In this document: positions 50,430-59,256 of the stretch, one piece after another
How the letters are laid out: each line of letters begins with the position of its first letter
How positions within the stretch are numbered: the first letter of the stretch is position 1
DNA from: Streptomyces sp. TRM64462
GTDB lineage: Bacteria; Actinomycetota; Actinomycetes; Streptomycetales; Streptomycetaceae
DNA length: 64,000 nt
Reading direction: 5' to 3'
Assembly (NCBI RefSeq): GCF_013362995.1
Contig: NZ_JABWDV010000347.1
Span: 1-64,000 of the forward strand
Position numbers and translations under genes: made by a program
The notes under the pieces: generated by a model
Database searches by the model: none
What the model saw: the letters and a program-made list of their open reading frames with translations, nothing else
What the model was told of the DNA's origin: nothing

Positions 50430-50664
50430 CGCCGCCACCACGCGGGCCGTACCCGTGCCGGTTCCAGTGCCCGGTCGGGCCCGGAGCCGAGGGCCGTACG
50501 GCGGCGGGGGCGTGACGCCGACCGGGGCCCGGGCTCAGACTGGTGCACGACGCAAGAGCGGAACACCTCTCCTTCAGGCCCCGGATCTGCCACGATGCCG
50601 AGTGGGCGGGGCATTCAGGAGCGGCCGCCCGATCGTCACACCTCTGATCAGTGGGAGAGTCACG

Positions 50665-51201
50665 GTGTACTTCGCCGCACTGCTCACGCTCACCGAAGAC
50701 GGGTGGGTAGCGAGCGACACAGAGCTCGACGATGTGGAGACCCTGGCGGATCTGACCGACCTGGCCCGCGAAGCCTCGCCGGACGACGACACGGTGCTCG
50801 TCTTCATCGAGCAGGAAGACGCATGGTTCGGCATCGTCCGCGTGGAGGGCGAGGACGACCCTCGCATCTACGTGTCGGACGGAGCCGCCGCCGCCCGCTC
50901 CTCGTACGGGGAGATCCTCACCAGGGAACTGCTGGGCGACGACCTGGCCGACGACGACGCCGACCTGGACGCGCTCGACCTCGACGGCACCGAGGACGGG
51001 GAGCCGGACGACACGGAGGAGGACGCGGATACGGAGACGGAGACGGCTGCCGAGGCGGTGCCCGCCGCCCCGCTCGGCGACCGGCTGATCCTGAGCGACC
51101 TGGGCCTGTCGGAGAAGGAGCTGCTGGCGCTCGACACCGACGCGCTGGCCGAGATCGCCGACGCCCTGGGCGCCTCCGAAGTACTGGAGACCGTCCGCTA
51201 G
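50665..51201 (+). CDS. tRNA adenosine deaminase-associated protein
   Basis: A 178-residue acidic protein beginning [18 protein letters not shown]. The first 90 residues form a compact conserved domain ([32 protein letters not shown]); the middle is an Asp/Glu/Thr linker (residues 95-135), then a helical end ([18 protein letters not shown]). This is the actinobacterial partner encoded before tadA. GTG 50665 follows GGGAGAGTC. The stop TAG shares its last base with the TadA GTG. Confidence 0.85.
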   Translation: MYFAALLTLTEDGWVASDTELDDVETLADLTDLAREASPDDDTVLVFIEQEDAWFGIVRVEGEDDPRIYVSDGAAAARSSYGEILTRELLGDDLADDDADLDALDLDGTEDGEPDDTEEDADTETETAAEAVPAAPLGDRLILSDLGLSEKELLALDTDALAEIADALGASEVLETVR

Positions 51202-51833
51202 TGCACCACCCCGAAGCCCGCCCCGTGCCGGAATCCGCCCCGGGTCCCGCCCCGGATCCCGCCCGGGATCACGTACGGGATCATGCGCCGAACCCCGTCC
51301 CCGAGCCCGACCCTGGTCCCGATACCGATCCCGTACGCGACCCGGTGCCCGACCCGGTGCCCGATCCCGTACGTGATCCCGTACGGGACCCCTGGCGGGA
51401 GCCGATGCGGCGGGCGCTGGCCGAGGCCGGGCGGGCCGCGCGGGCCGGCGACGTGCCGGTCGGCGCGGTCGTGCTCGCCCCGGACGGCGAACTCCTCGCG
51501 ACCGGGTTCAACGAGCGCGAGGCCACGGGCGATCCCACGGCGCACGCCGAGGTGCTGGCGCTGCGCCGTGCGGCCGCGCGGCTCGGCGCGTGGCGGCTCA
51601 CGGGCTGCACGCTCGTCGTCACGCTGGAGCCGTGCGTGATGTGCGCGGGCGCGCTCGTGCAGTCTCGCGTGGACCGCCTGGTCTTCGGGGCGCTGGACGA
51701 GAAGGCGGGCGCGGCGGGCTCGCTGTGGGACCTCGTACGGGACCGGCGGCTCAACCACCGGCCCGAGGTCATCCACGGCGTGCTGGCGGACGAGTGCTCG
51801 GCGCAGCTCACCCGCTTCTTCCGCGACCGCTGA
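51201..51833 (+). CDS. tadA: tRNA-specific adenosine deaminase TadA (A34 to inosine)
   Basis: A zinc deaminase that makes inosine at the wobble position of tRNA. The catalytic zinc site is clear: TAHAEVLAL with the His-Ala-Glu, and [13 protein letters not shown] with the paired cysteines. GTG 51201 gives 210 residues, whose first 60 are a Pro/Asp/Val/Arg repeat ([15 protein letters not shown]) not seen in ordinary TadA; ATG 51405 (with GGCGGGAG upstream) would give a normal 142-residue protein. The tRNA-Ser gene follows on the same strand. Confidence 0.9.
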   Translation: MHHPEARPVPESAPGPAPDPARDHVRDHAPNPVPEPDPGPDTDPVRDPVPDPVPDPVRDPVRDPWREPMRRALAEAGRAARAGDVPVGAVVLAPDGELLATGFNEREATGDPTAHAEVLALRRAAARLGAWRLTGCTLVVTLEPCVMCAGALVQSRVDRLVFGALDEKAGAAGSLWDLVRDRRLNHRPEVIHGVLADECSAQLTRFFRDR

Positions 51834-51889
51834 GCAGCACGGCGATATGGATTTCGGCGAAGCGGCACCTTTGGGCTAAGCTCTCTCTC

Positions 51890-51974
51890 GGTAGCGTGTC
51901 CGAGCGGCCGAAGGAGCTCGCCTCGAAAGCGAGTGTGGCGCAAGTCACCGAGGGTTCAAATCCCTCCGCTACCG
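51890..51974 (+). tRNA. tRNA-Ser (anticodon CGA)
   Basis: An 85-nt class II tRNA. The acceptor stem is GGTAGCG paired with CGCTACC, the anticodon loop CTCGAAA between CTCGC and GCGAG gives CGA, the long variable arm is TGTGGCGCAAGTCACC-like and the T-loop is GGTTCAAATCC. CCA is not encoded. TAAGCT about 10 bp upstream may be a -10 element. Confidence 0.97.
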
Positions 51975-51980
51975 CTCTCA

Positions 51981-52018
51981 CGAAGGGCCCCGGCGCGGAA
52001 ACGCACCGGGGCCCTTCG
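51981..52018 (+). terminator. Terminator after tRNA-Ser(CGA)
   Basis: A perfect 13-bp stem CGAAGGGCCCCGG and complement around a 12-nt loop, 6 bp after the tRNA. Confidence 0.9.
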
Positions 52019-52120
52019 CCATAAAGCCCCCACATTCACAGGCCCTTGACCTCGGACAGCTCGGTTAGACTCACCCGACCGCCCGGGGGTCGCAGGGGAG
52101 AGACAGGGGAGCAAGGGCCG

Positions 52121-52285
52121 ATGGCGCACGCGAAGAAGATCACGCTGTACGTCCTCACCGTCTTCGTGCTGTACACGATCATCGCCTCCCCGAACCGCGC
52201 CGCCGAACTGGTCGGGGTAGGGTTCGAAGGCATTTCGAGTGCCGCTCAAGCGGTCGGCCAGTTCATGACCGCGCTCGTCAACTAG
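52121..52285 (+). CDS. Small single-helix membrane protein
   Basis: A 54-residue protein: MAHAKKITLYVLTVFVLYTI is the basic N-terminus and membrane helix, followed by an amphipathic end (GFEGISSAAQAVGQFM). It is a conserved-looking Streptomyces small protein of unknown function. ATG 52121 follows AGGGGAGCAAGGG. It lies 9 bp before the Dabb gene and is likely co-transcribed. Confidence 0.75.
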   Translation: MAHAKKITLYVLTVFVLYTIIASPNRAAELVGVGFEGISSAAQAVGQFMTALVN

Positions 52286-52294
52286 GAGCCCCGC

Positions 52295-52588
52295 GTGATT
52301 CGCCACCTGGTCCTCTTCAAGCTCAACGAGGGTGTACGCCGGGACGAGCCGCGCGTCGAGGCCGGCGTGAAGGCGTTCCAGGAGCTCGGCGGGGTCATCC
52401 CGGAGCTGACGCACTGGGAGTGCGCCTGGAACATCACGGACCGTCCGATCGCGTACGACTTCGCCATCAACTCGGCCGTCGAAGACCTGGACGCGCTCAA
52501 GCGGTACATCGAGCACCCGGCGCACCAGGCGGCCGCAGCGCAGTGGCGCGAGTTCGCCACCTGGGTGATCGCCGACTACGAGTTCTGA
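52295..52588 (+). CDS. Dabb-family (stress-responsive A/B barrel) protein
   Basis: A 97-residue protein with the dimeric alpha/beta-barrel pattern: MIRHLVLFKLNEGVRRDE, GGVIPELTHWECAWNITDRP and DALKRYIEHPAHQAAAAQW. Family members are small cytoplasmic proteins of mixed enzymatic or stress functions. The GTG start follows GGAGCCCC. The transcript probably includes the preceding small membrane protein; a 15-bp hairpin follows. Confidence 0.9.
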   Translation: MIRHLVLFKLNEGVRRDEPRVEAGVKAFQELGGVIPELTHWECAWNITDRPIAYDFAINSAVEDLDALKRYIEHPAHQAAAAQWREFATWVIADYEF

Positions 52589-52613
52589 GGCCCGGCCGCC
52601 ACGGGACCGACGC

Positions 52614-52645
52614 AAGGGCCCTGCACCACGTGGTGCGGGGCCCTT
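52614..52645 (+). terminator. Terminator after the Dabb gene
   Basis: A 15-bp stem (AAGGGCCCTGCACCA with TGGTGCGGGGCCCTT, one G-U pair) around a 2-nt loop. Confidence 0.85.
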
Positions 52646-52757
52646 CCGCATACCCCAACACGGCGTTATCAGGTGCTTGCACACAGTGGACATGTCTTGT
52701 GATGCTATGACCGCTTTTGACGGATGAGTTGACCGAAGTTGACCGTGAAGGGGTGGC

Positions 52758-53681
52758 GTGAACGTGCCGGCCAGTACCACGCCTCAACAGGTACCGCCCC
52801 AGAACGAGTCCAACGAGTCGGAACCCCGCACTCCCGAGGCCCGCGCCCCCGAGTCCAGCACCCCTGACTCCCGCGCCCCTGAGTCCCGCACCCCCGAGGC
52901 CCGCGAGTCCCGCACCCGCAGGGCCGCCGACACCCGGGCGCTCACCCAGGTGCTGTTCGGCGAGCTGAAGAAGCTGGAGCGCGGCACCCCCGAGCACACC
53001 CGCGTCCGCGCCGCGCTCATCGAGGCGAACCTGCCCCTCGTGCGGTACGCGGCGGCCCGCTTCCGGTCCCGTAACGAGCCGATGGAGGACGTCGTCCAGG
53101 TCGGCACCATCGGGCTGATCAACGCCATCGACCGGTTCGACCCGGACCGCGGCGTACAGTTCCCGACCTTCGCGATGCCGACCGTCGTCGGCGAGATCAA
53201 GCGGTACTTCCGCGACAACGTCCGTACGGTCCACGTGCCGCGCCGGCTGCACGAGCTGTGGGTCCAGGTGAACGGCGCGACCGAGGACCTGACGACCCTT
53301 CACGGCCGCTCGCCCACCACCGCCGAGATCGCCGAGCGGCTGAAGATCTCCGAGGACGAGGTGCTGTCCTGCATCGAGGCGGGCCGCTCGTACCACGCGA
53401 CGTCCCTGGAGGCCGCCCAGGAGGGCGACGGGCTGCCCGGGCTGCTCGACCGCCTCGGCTACGAGGACCCGGCGCTCGCCGGCGTCGAACACCGCGATCT
53501 CGTACGGCACCTCCTCGTCCAGCTCCCCGAGCGCGAGCAGCGGATCCTGATGCTCCGCTACTACAGCAATCTGACGCAGTCCCAGATCAGCCAGGAGCTC
53601 GGCGTCTCCCAGATGCATGTGTCAAGGCTCCTCGCCCGCAGCTTCGCCCGGTTGAGATCCGCAAACAGGATCGATGCCTAG
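52758..53681 (+). CDS. sigF: SigB/SigF/SigG family sigma factor (sigF-type)
   Basis: A 307-residue sigma factor. Region 2 is unmistakable ([60 protein letters not shown]), followed by region 3 and a region 4 helix-turn-helix ([22 protein letters not shown]). The first 45 residues are five-residue repeats ([10 protein letters not shown] and like) of 15 bp, an expansion not needed for function. In Streptomyces coelicolor the sigF gene directly precedes sigN, matching the order here (established knowledge, from memory). SigF is needed for late spore maturation. Confidence 0.88.
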   Translation: MNVPASTTPQQVPPQNESNESEPRTPEARAPESSTPDSRAPESRTPEARESRTRRAADTRALTQVLFGELKKLERGTPEHTRVRAALIEANLPLVRYAAARFRSRNEPMEDVVQVGTIGLINAIDRFDPDRGVQFPTFAMPTVVGEIKRYFRDNVRTVHVPRRLHELWVQVNGATEDLTTLHGRSPTTAEIAERLKISEDEVLSCIEAGRSYHATSLEAAQEGDGLPGLLDRLGYEDPALAGVEHRDLVRHLLVQLPEREQRILMLRYYSNLTQSQISQELGVSQMHVSRLLARSFARLRSANRIDA

Positions 53682-53915
53682 CTGGATCGGGTAGACCCGT
53701 TTGGTGCACAATCAGCCGTTCCAAAAGCCGCACACCCCTTGTTTCCAGCACAGATTCGCCCTCGCCATGTCGACAAGTCACTACAGCGTGTTGCCGACAT
53801 GTGACATTCTGCTGGAACCGCGTTTGCCGCAGTCTCGGCGCCGGTATTCAGGTGGAGGCTGCGTTCCTCCGATGGTCGCGGCTCCCGCGACCGTCCGCGA
53901 CCTCAAGGGGGTGGC

Positions 53916-54773
53916 ATGTCCGTAGAACAGGGCAGCTCGAAGGTGCTCACGCTCACCAAGAGCGAACCGGCCGCCACGCTTCCCGACTCGTCGGGAGCCA
54001 TCGACACGCGCACGCTCTCCCGCTCCCTGTTCCTCCGGCTCCGCGCGCTCGACGCCGAGGGTGCCGCGGCGGACAGCCCGGAGCGCACCTATGTGCGAGA
54101 CACGCTCATCGAGCTCAACCTGCCCCTCGTGCGGTACGCGGCGGCCCGGTTCCGCTCCCGGAACGAGCCGATGGAGGACATCGTCCAGGTCGGCACCATC
54201 GGCCTGATCAAGGCGATCGACCGGTTCGACTGCGAACGGGGCGTGGAGTTCCCGACGTTCGCGATGCCGACCGTCGTCGGCGAGATCAAGCGCTTCTTCC
54301 GCGACACGTCGTGGTCGGTACGGGTGCCGCGCCGGCTGCAGGAGCTGCGACTCGCGCTCACCAAGGCGAGCGACGAGCTGGCGCAGAAGCTCGACCGCTC
54401 CCCGACGGTGCCCGAACTGGCCGTCGCGCTGGGCGTGTCGGAGGAGGACGTGGTCGACGGCCTCGCGGTCGGCAACGCGTACACGGCGTCGTCGCTCGAC
54501 TCGCCGTCCCCGGAGGACGACGGCGGCGAGGGCTCGCTCGCGGACCGGCTCGGCTACGAGGACAGCGCGCTGGAGGGCGTGGAGTACCGCGAGTCGCTGA
54601 AGCCGCTGCTGGCCAAACTCCCGGCGCGCGAGCGGCAGATCATCATGCTGCGGTTCTTCGCGAACATGACGCAGTCGCAGATCGGCGAGGAGGTCGGCAT
54701 CTCGCAGATGCACGTCTCGCGCCTGCTGACGCGCACGCTGGCGCAGTTGCGGGAGGGCCTGATCTCCGACTGA
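53916..54773 (+). CDS. sigN: SigB/SigF/SigG family sigma factor (sigN-type)
   Basis: A 285-residue paralogue of the preceding sigma factor. Region 2 shares [20 protein letters not shown] and [19 protein letters not shown]; region 4 is [22 protein letters not shown]. The two differ mainly in the N-terminal 60 residues and the region 3 linker. ATG 53916 follows AAGGGGGTGGC. Its own 234-bp upstream region may hold a dedicated promoter, as a full terminator is not visible after sigF. In S. coelicolor SigN acts in sporulating aerial hyphae. No anti-sigma gene is adjacent. Confidence 0.88.
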   Translation: MSVEQGSSKVLTLTKSEPAATLPDSSGAIDTRTLSRSLFLRLRALDAEGAAADSPERTYVRDTLIELNLPLVRYAAARFRSRNEPMEDIVQVGTIGLIKAIDRFDCERGVEFPTFAMPTVVGEIKRFFRDTSWSVRVPRRLQELRLALTKASDELAQKLDRSPTVPELAVALGVSEEDVVDGLAVGNAYTASSLDSPSPEDDGGEGSLADRLGYEDSALEGVEYRESLKPLLAKLPARERQIIMLRFFANMTQSQIGEEVGISQMHVSRLLTRTLAQLREGLISD

Positions 54774-54795
54774 GGCAGCTCCCGCCGTACGTACG

Positions 54796-54831
54796 CCGCA
54801 GCCGGTCCGTTCCGCCACGGACCGGCTGCGG
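54796..54831 (+). terminator. Terminator after sigN
   Basis: A perfect 15-bp stem CCGCAGCCGGTCCGT and complement around a 6-nt loop. Confidence 0.92.
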
Positions 54832-54879
54832 TGTGTGTACGGGGGGTGCGTACGGCGGGCGCGTACGGAAGCGGGTCGG

Positions 54880-55101
54880 TCAGGAGAGGGCGAGCCAGGC
54901 GACCGCGGCGACGACCACGACCACCGCGACGATGCCGGCGATCAGGCCGACGCGCGGCCCGGCCGACTGCACCGCGACCGACTGCTGCTGCCGCTGCGGG
55001 GCGCCGTCGTCGACGAAGGCGCGGAACATCTGGGTCGAGCCCGCGGGGTCGTAGGAGCTGTTGCCCTCGGGGCCCTGAGGGGCGTGCGGGTTGTGTGCCA
55101 T
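54880..55101 (-). CDS. Small tail-anchored membrane protein
   Basis: A 73-residue protein: a hydrophilic N-terminus (MAHNPHAPQGPEGNSSYDPA, QQQSV) and a single C-terminal helix (LIAGIVAVVVVVAAVAWLAL). ATG 55101 follows GGGTCCTGCCCC. It converges with sigN and is divergent from marR. The function is unknown. Confidence 0.75.
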   Translation of the reverse strand: MAHNPHAPQGPEGNSSYDPAGSTQMFRAFVDDGAPQRQQQSVAVQSAGPRVGLIAGIVAVVVVVAAVAWLALS

Positions 55102-55232
55102 GGGGCAGGACCCTAGCGAATCCATCCCTCCGCCCCCACCCCGGGAGACGGGCAGGCGGATCACATCCGTACACCTCCGCCCTCCCTGACCCTTTCTTTG
55201 CCAGCTCTTTGGTCGCGTTTGCCCGTTTTCAT

Positions 55233-55275
55233 TTGCCTGTAGCAACCAATCGCTTCTATCGTTGCCCTAAGCAAC
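55233..55275 (+). promoter_or_regulatory. Two MarR-type operator-like inverted repeats
   Basis: TTGCCTGTAGCAA (55233-55245) and GTTGCCCTAAGCAAC (55261-55275) share TTGC-N5-GCAA and have centres about 29 bp apart, near three helical turns. They lie just before marR, so autoregulation of the marR-MFS operon is likely. Confidence 0.6.
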
Positions 55276-55298
55276 AAGCTGCGAGGAGGAGCCCGGCG

Positions 55299-55748
55299 GT
55301 GGCAGCGCGTAGTCAGTACGAGGAGCTGGCCCGAGGCCTCAGCGCCGTCGGCGCCGTGAAGCGCGGCATCGCGCGGGTGCTGCCAGGCGACTGCCCGGGC
55401 GGCTCGGCAGCCGTACTCGCCCTGCTGGACCGGTACGGCGAGATGCGGACGAGCCGGCTGGCCGAGCTGCTCGGCATCGACATGTCGGTCACCAGCCGCC
55501 ATGTCGCCCATGTGGTGGAGCGCGGCTGGGTCGAGCGCACGCCCGACCCGCACGACGGCCGCTCCCGCATCCTGCGCCTCACCCCCGCGGGCAAGGACCT
55601 GCTCGACGACCTCGGCCGGCGCGCGGCCGACCTGCTCGCGGACCGGCTCGCGGAGTGGACCGACGAGGAGGTCGGACAGCTCATCGTCCTGCTGATCCGT
55701 CTGCGCGCATCGTTCGGAGACTGCCGGGTCACCCATACGTACACCTAA
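55299..55748 (+). CDS. MarR-family transcriptional regulator
   Basis: A 149-residue regulator with the winged helix-turn-helix RTSRLAELLGIDMSVTSRHV and the wing HVVERGWVERTPDPHDGRSR. GTG 55299 follows the strong GAGGAGGA. It lies 8 bp before a drug-efflux-type transporter, the classical arrangement in which the repressor releases DNA on binding the transported compound. Two inverted repeats upstream are likely its operators. It is divergent from the small membrane protein. Confidence 0.92.
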   Translation: MAARSQYEELARGLSAVGAVKRGIARVLPGDCPGGSAAVLALLDRYGEMRTSRLAELLGIDMSVTSRHVAHVVERGWVERTPDPHDGRSRILRLTPAGKDLLDDLGRRAADLLADRLAEWTDEEVGQLIVLLIRLRASFGDCRVTHTYT

Positions 55749-55756
55749 GGAAGTTC

Positions 55757-57325
55757 ATGGCTACGACCACACAGAACGCTGTGCGGGACGGCCACGGCGA
55801 GGAGGTCGCCGGCGGGCCGATGACGCACCGGCAGATCATGGAGGCGCTGTCCGGGCTGCTGCTCGGCATGTTCGTCGCCATCCTGTCGTCGACGATCGTC
55901 TCCAACGCGCTCCCCGAGATCATCTCGGACCTCGGCGGCGGCCAGAGCGCCTACACCTGGGTGGTCACGGCCTCCCTCCTGGCCATGACCGCGACAACGC
56001 CCCTGTGGGGCAAGCTCGCGGACCTCTTCTCGAAGAAGCTGCTGGTGCAGCTGGCGCTGCTGATCTACGTCGCCGGCTCGATCGTCGCGGGCCTGTCGCA
56101 GAGCGCGGGCATGCTGATCGCGTGCCGCGTGATCCAGGGCATCGGCGTCGGCGGCCTGTCCGCCCTGGCGCAGATCGTGATGGCCGCCATGATCGCCCCG
56201 CGCGAGCGCGGCCGCTACTCCGGCTACCTCGGCGCGACCTTCGCCGTCGCGACCGTCGGCGGACCGCTGCTGGGCGGCGTCATCACGGACACCGACTGGC
56301 TGGGCTGGCGCTGGTGCTTCTACGTGGGCGTGCCGTTCGCCGTCCTCGCCCTCGTCGTCCTGCAGAAGACGCTGCGCCTGCCGGTGGTGCGCCGTGAGGT
56401 GAAGGTCGACTGGACGGGCGCGGCGCTGATCAGCGCGGCGGTGTCGCTGCTGCTGATCTGGGTGACGTTCGCGGGCGACAAGTACGACTGGCTGTCCTGG
56501 CAGACGTACGCGATGGTGGCCGGCGCGCTGCTGCTGGGCGCGGCGTTCGTGTACGCGGAGTCCAGGGCGAGCGACCCGATCATCCCGCTGCGCCTGTTCC
56601 GCAACAGCACCATCACGCTGGCCTCCCTCGCCTCCCTCTTCGTGGGCGTAGCGATGTTCGCCGGGACGGTGTTCTTCAGCCAGTACTTCCAGTTGGCGCG
56701 GGGCGAGTCACCGACCATGTCGGGCGTGCTGACGATCCCGATGATCGGCGGCCTGTTCCTCTCCTCGACGGCGTCCGGCCTGATCATCACCAGGACGGGC
56801 CGCTGGAAGGTGTGGCTGGTGGCGGGCGGCGCGCTGCTGACGGCGGGCCTCGGCCTGCTGGGCACGATCCGCTACGACACTCCGTACTGGCACGTCGCCG
56901 TCTTCATGGCGGTGATGGGCCTCGGCCTCGGCATGATGATGCAGAACCTGGTCCTGTGCACGCAGAACCAGGTCGCGCCGCAGGACCTGGGCGCCGCGTC
57001 GTCGGTGGTCACGTTCTTCCGGTCGCTGGGCGGCGCGGTGGGCGTGTCGGCGCTGGGCGCGGTCATGGCGCACCGGGTCACGGACTACGTCAAGGAGGGC
57101 ATGACCGCCCTCGGCCCGCAGGCCGCGGCCCTCGGCCACGGCGGCACGGCGGGCGGCGGCATCCCGGACCTGGACGCGCTGCCCGAGCCGATCCGCGTGG
57201 TGATGGAGGCGGCGTACGGCCACGGGGTCGGCGACATCTTCCTCTACTCGGCCCCGTTCGCCCTGGTGGCGTTCCTGGTGACCCTCTTCATCAAGGAGGT
57301 CGCCCTGAAGAGCGGCCCCCGCTGA
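55757..57325 (+). CDS. MFS drug transporter (DHA2, 14-helix)
   Basis: A 522-residue membrane exporter. Fourteen helices are expected; signatures are GMFVAILSSTIVSNALPEI (motif D1 region), TPLWGKLADLFSKK (motif A), RVIQGIGVGGLSALAQIVMA (motif B/C) and ERGRYSGYLGATFAVATVGG-like motif C with GPLLGG. It is co-transcribed with marR. Substrates are unknown; DHA2 proteins export dyes, antiseptics and antibiotics. A hairpin at 57331-57367 follows. Confidence 0.95.
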   Translation: MATTTQNAVRDGHGEEVAGGPMTHRQIMEALSGLLLGMFVAILSSTIVSNALPEIISDLGGGQSAYTWVVTASLLAMTATTPLWGKLADLFSKKLLVQLALLIYVAGSIVAGLSQSAGMLIACRVIQGIGVGGLSALAQIVMAAMIAPRERGRYSGYLGATFAVATVGGPLLGGVITDTDWLGWRWCFYVGVPFAVLALVVLQKTLRLPVVRREVKVDWTGAALISAAVSLLLIWVTFAGDKYDWLSWQTYAMVAGALLLGAAFVYAESRASDPIIPLRLFRNSTITLASLASLFVGVAMFAGTVFFSQYFQLARGESPTMSGVLTIPMIGGLFLSSTASGLIITRTGRWKVWLVAGGALLTAGLGLLGTIRYDTPYWHVAVFMAVMGLGLGMMMQNLVLCTQNQVAPQDLGAASSVVTFFRSLGGAVGVSALGAVMAHRVTDYVKEGMTALGPQAAALGHGGTAGGGIPDLDALPEPIRVVMEAAYGHGVGDIFLYSAPFALVAFLVTLFIKEVALKSGPR

Positions 57326-57330
57326 GACCC

Positions 57331-57367
57331 CGGGCGCGCCGCGCTGGAGCGGAGAGCGGCGCGTCCG
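57331..57367 (+). terminator. Likely terminator after the MFS gene
   Basis: CGGGCGCGCCGC and GCGGCGCGTCCG pair over 12 bp with one G-U, around a 13-nt loop, 6 bp after the stop. Confidence 0.6.
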
Positions 57368-57457
57368 GTGATGAGGCCCCGGTGGCGGGACGCGAAGGAC
57401 CAGGGGACGGTCCTCGCGGCCCGCGCCGGGGCCTGGCTGTGCGTGTGTGACGGGTTG

Positions 57458-57538
57458 TCAGTGCGACAGGCTCACGACGAGCCGCGTACGCAGCGACCAC
57501 GGACGGCGCGCCGGGCGGGCGGGACGCACGTGTTTCAC
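57458..57538 (-). pseudogene. Truncated histidine-kinase gene stub after the OmpR regulator
   Basis: GTG 57538 overlaps the response-regulator stop (GTGA), exactly as a coupled regulator-kinase pair does. The frame encodes 26 residues, ending PWSLRTRLVVSLSH, then TGA at 57458. The SLRTRLVVSL stretch is the usual opening of the first membrane helix of OmpR-partner kinases. The rest of the kinase is absent; the downstream sequence is non-coding and then the terminator of the convergent MFS gene. Likely a deletion remnant. Confidence 0.65.
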
Positions 57539-58281
57539 TCCCCGGGCTTGATCAGATATCCGGCGCCGCGCCGGGTGTGGATCATCGGGGAGCGCCCGGC
57601 GTCGATCTTCCGCCGCAGGTAGGAGATGTAGAGCTCGACGACGTTGGCCTGTCCGCCGAAGTCGTACGACCAGACGCGGTCGAGGATCTGTGCCTTGCTG
57701 AGGACCCGCCGCGGATTGCGCATGAGGAACCGCAGCAACTCGAACTCGGTGGCGGTGAGATGGATGCTCTTCCCGCCCCGCGTCACCTCATGGCTGTCCT
57801 CGTCCAGTGTGAGGTCCCCGACGACCAGCAGGGACCCGCCCCTCGCGTGCGCGGCGCCGGAGCGCCGGATGAGCCCGCGGAGCCGGGCGACGACCTCCTC
57901 CAGGCTGAACGGCTTGGTGACGTAGTCGTCGCCGCCGGCCGTGAGCCCGGCGATCCTGTCCTCGACGGAGTCCTTGGCGGTGAGGAACAGCACGGGTACG
58001 TCGGGCAGCTCGCGCCGTACCCGCCCGAGGAGGCTCAGCCCGTCCATGTCGGGCAGCATCACGTCGAGCACGACGGCGTCGGGCCGGAAGTCCCGTGCCG
58101 TGCGCACGGCGCTCGCGCCGTCCTCGGCACTGCGGACCTCCCACCCCTCGTAGCGGAGTGCGAGGGACAGCAGCTCGGCGAGGGAGGCCTCGTCGTCGAC
58201 GACGAGCACACGGACGGGGGTGCCGTCGGCCCGGAACAGCTCGGTGCGCGAGGGGAGCGAGGGGAGCGAGGTGGCGGTCAT
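57535..58281 (-). CDS. OmpR-type response regulator, kinase partner lost
   Basis: A 248-residue regulator. The receiver domain has VLVVDDEASLAELLSLAL, the Asp in PDAVVLDVMLPDMDG, the Thr in VLFLTAKDSVED and the Lys in DDYVTKPFSLEEVV. The C-terminal winged-helix domain reads HLTATEFELLRFLMRNPRRV and ends RRGAGYLIKPGE. ATG 58281 is used. All phosphorylation residues are present, so it may be served by another kinase. Only a 26-codon stub of the cognate kinase follows. Confidence 0.93.
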   Translation of the reverse strand: MTATSLPSLPSRTELFRADGTPVRVLVVDDEASLAELLSLALRYEGWEVRSAEDGASAVRTARDFRPDAVVLDVMLPDMDGLSLLGRVRRELPDVPVLFLTAKDSVEDRIAGLTAGGDDYVTKPFSLEEVVARLRGLIRRSGAAHARGGSLLVVGDLTLDEDSHEVTRGGKSIHLTATEFELLRFLMRNPRRVLSKAQILDRVWSYDFGGQANVVELYISYLRRKIDAGRSPMIHTRRGAGYLIKPGE

Positions 58282-58315
58282 GCTGCCACGCTCGCGCGCG
58301 CCCGTGAGAGGCCCC

Positions 58316-59248
58316 TTACCCGTACCTGTGAATTCCCTGAGAACCAGGAGCCGCGCCGGAACCGTCAATACCGCCGGCACCGCCGGACCCGCCCGGCGGC
58401 CCGAAGAGCGCGGCCGCGTTGCGGTAGCAGACGCCGCGCAGCCAGTCGTCGCCGAGCCCGAGCCGCTCCAGGGCCTGGAGCTGGTGGACGTACGGGTACG
58501 GGATGTTGGGGAAGTCGCTGCCGAGCAGCACCCGGTCCCCGAGGTCACGCAGCCGCTTCGTCTCGCGCTGCGGGAACGGCGCGAACCGCTCGCCGAAGTC
58601 GGTGAACGCCATGGTGGTGTCGAGCCGCACCTCGTCGTACCGCTCGGCGAGGCCGAGGAAGTCGGCGTACTCGGGCATCCCCATGTGCGCGACGATCAGC
58701 CGCAGCCGCGGGTGCCGCGCGAGCAGCCGCCCGACGGGCCCGGGCCCGGTGTACGTCCCGGGCGCTGGCCCGGAGCCGCAGTGGATGACGACCGGCACGC
58801 GGGCGTCGCTCAGGATCCCCCACGCCTCGTCGAGCAGGGCGTCACAGGGATCGAAGTCCCCGACCTGGAGGTGCACTTTGCACACCTGGGCACCACGGCC
58901 GACCGCCTCCCCCACGTACGCCGCGACGCCCTCCTCCGGGTAGAGGGTCGCGGTGTGCAGGCACTCGGGCACGCGCGCGGCGAAGCCGGCGGCCCAGTCG
59001 TTGAGCCACCGCGCCATACCGGCCTTGTGCGGATAGATCATGGACGTGAACCGGAGGACCCCGAACTCCCGCAGCAGCGCGACCCGCCGGTCCTCCTCCT
59101 CCCGATAGGTGATCGGCCACTCGACGCCGGTCAGCGGCCCGACGGAGTCGAAGTAGGCCCACACCTTGCGCAGGACGCGCTCGGGCATGAAGTGCGTGTG
59201 CACGTCGAAGAGCCCGGGCAGCCCGAGCCGCGCGGCGAACTCCCTCAC
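58316..59248 (-). CDS. Amidohydrolase family protein
   Basis: A protein of about 310 residues with the amidohydrolase-2 TIM-barrel layout: LFDVHTHFMPERVL gives the metal HxH, VPVVIHCGSGPAPG and LRLIVAHMGMPEYADF further ligands, VLLGSDFPNIPYPY the catalytic Asp. The substrate is unknown. GTG 59248 is preferred because conserved sequence begins there and the next in-frame start is inside a 9-bp repeat; ATG 59332 would add a Glu/Asp/Gly-rich head overlapping the next gene by 44 bp. Confidence 0.85.
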   Translation of the reverse strand: MREFAARLGLPGLFDVHTHFMPERVLRKVWAYFDSVGPLTGVEWPITYREEEDRRVALLREFGVLRFTSMIYPHKAGMARWLNDWAAGFAARVPECLHTATLYPEEGVAAYVGEAVGRGAQVCKVHLQVGDFDPCDALLDEAWGILSDARVPVVIHCGSGPAPGTYTGPGPVGRLLARHPRLRLIVAHMGMPEYADFLGLAERYDEVRLDTTMAFTDFGERFAPFPQRETKRLRDLGDRVLLGSDFPNIPYPYVHQLQALERLGLGDDWLRGVCYRNAAALFGPPGGSGGAGGIDGSGAAPGSQGIHRYG

Positions 59249-59256
59249 GCCCTGCC

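Noticed and set aside
57368..57622. Plus-strand frame after the MFS gene
   Set aside because: It runs through the terminator and antisense to the kinase stub and regulator, with no domain or ribosome binding site.
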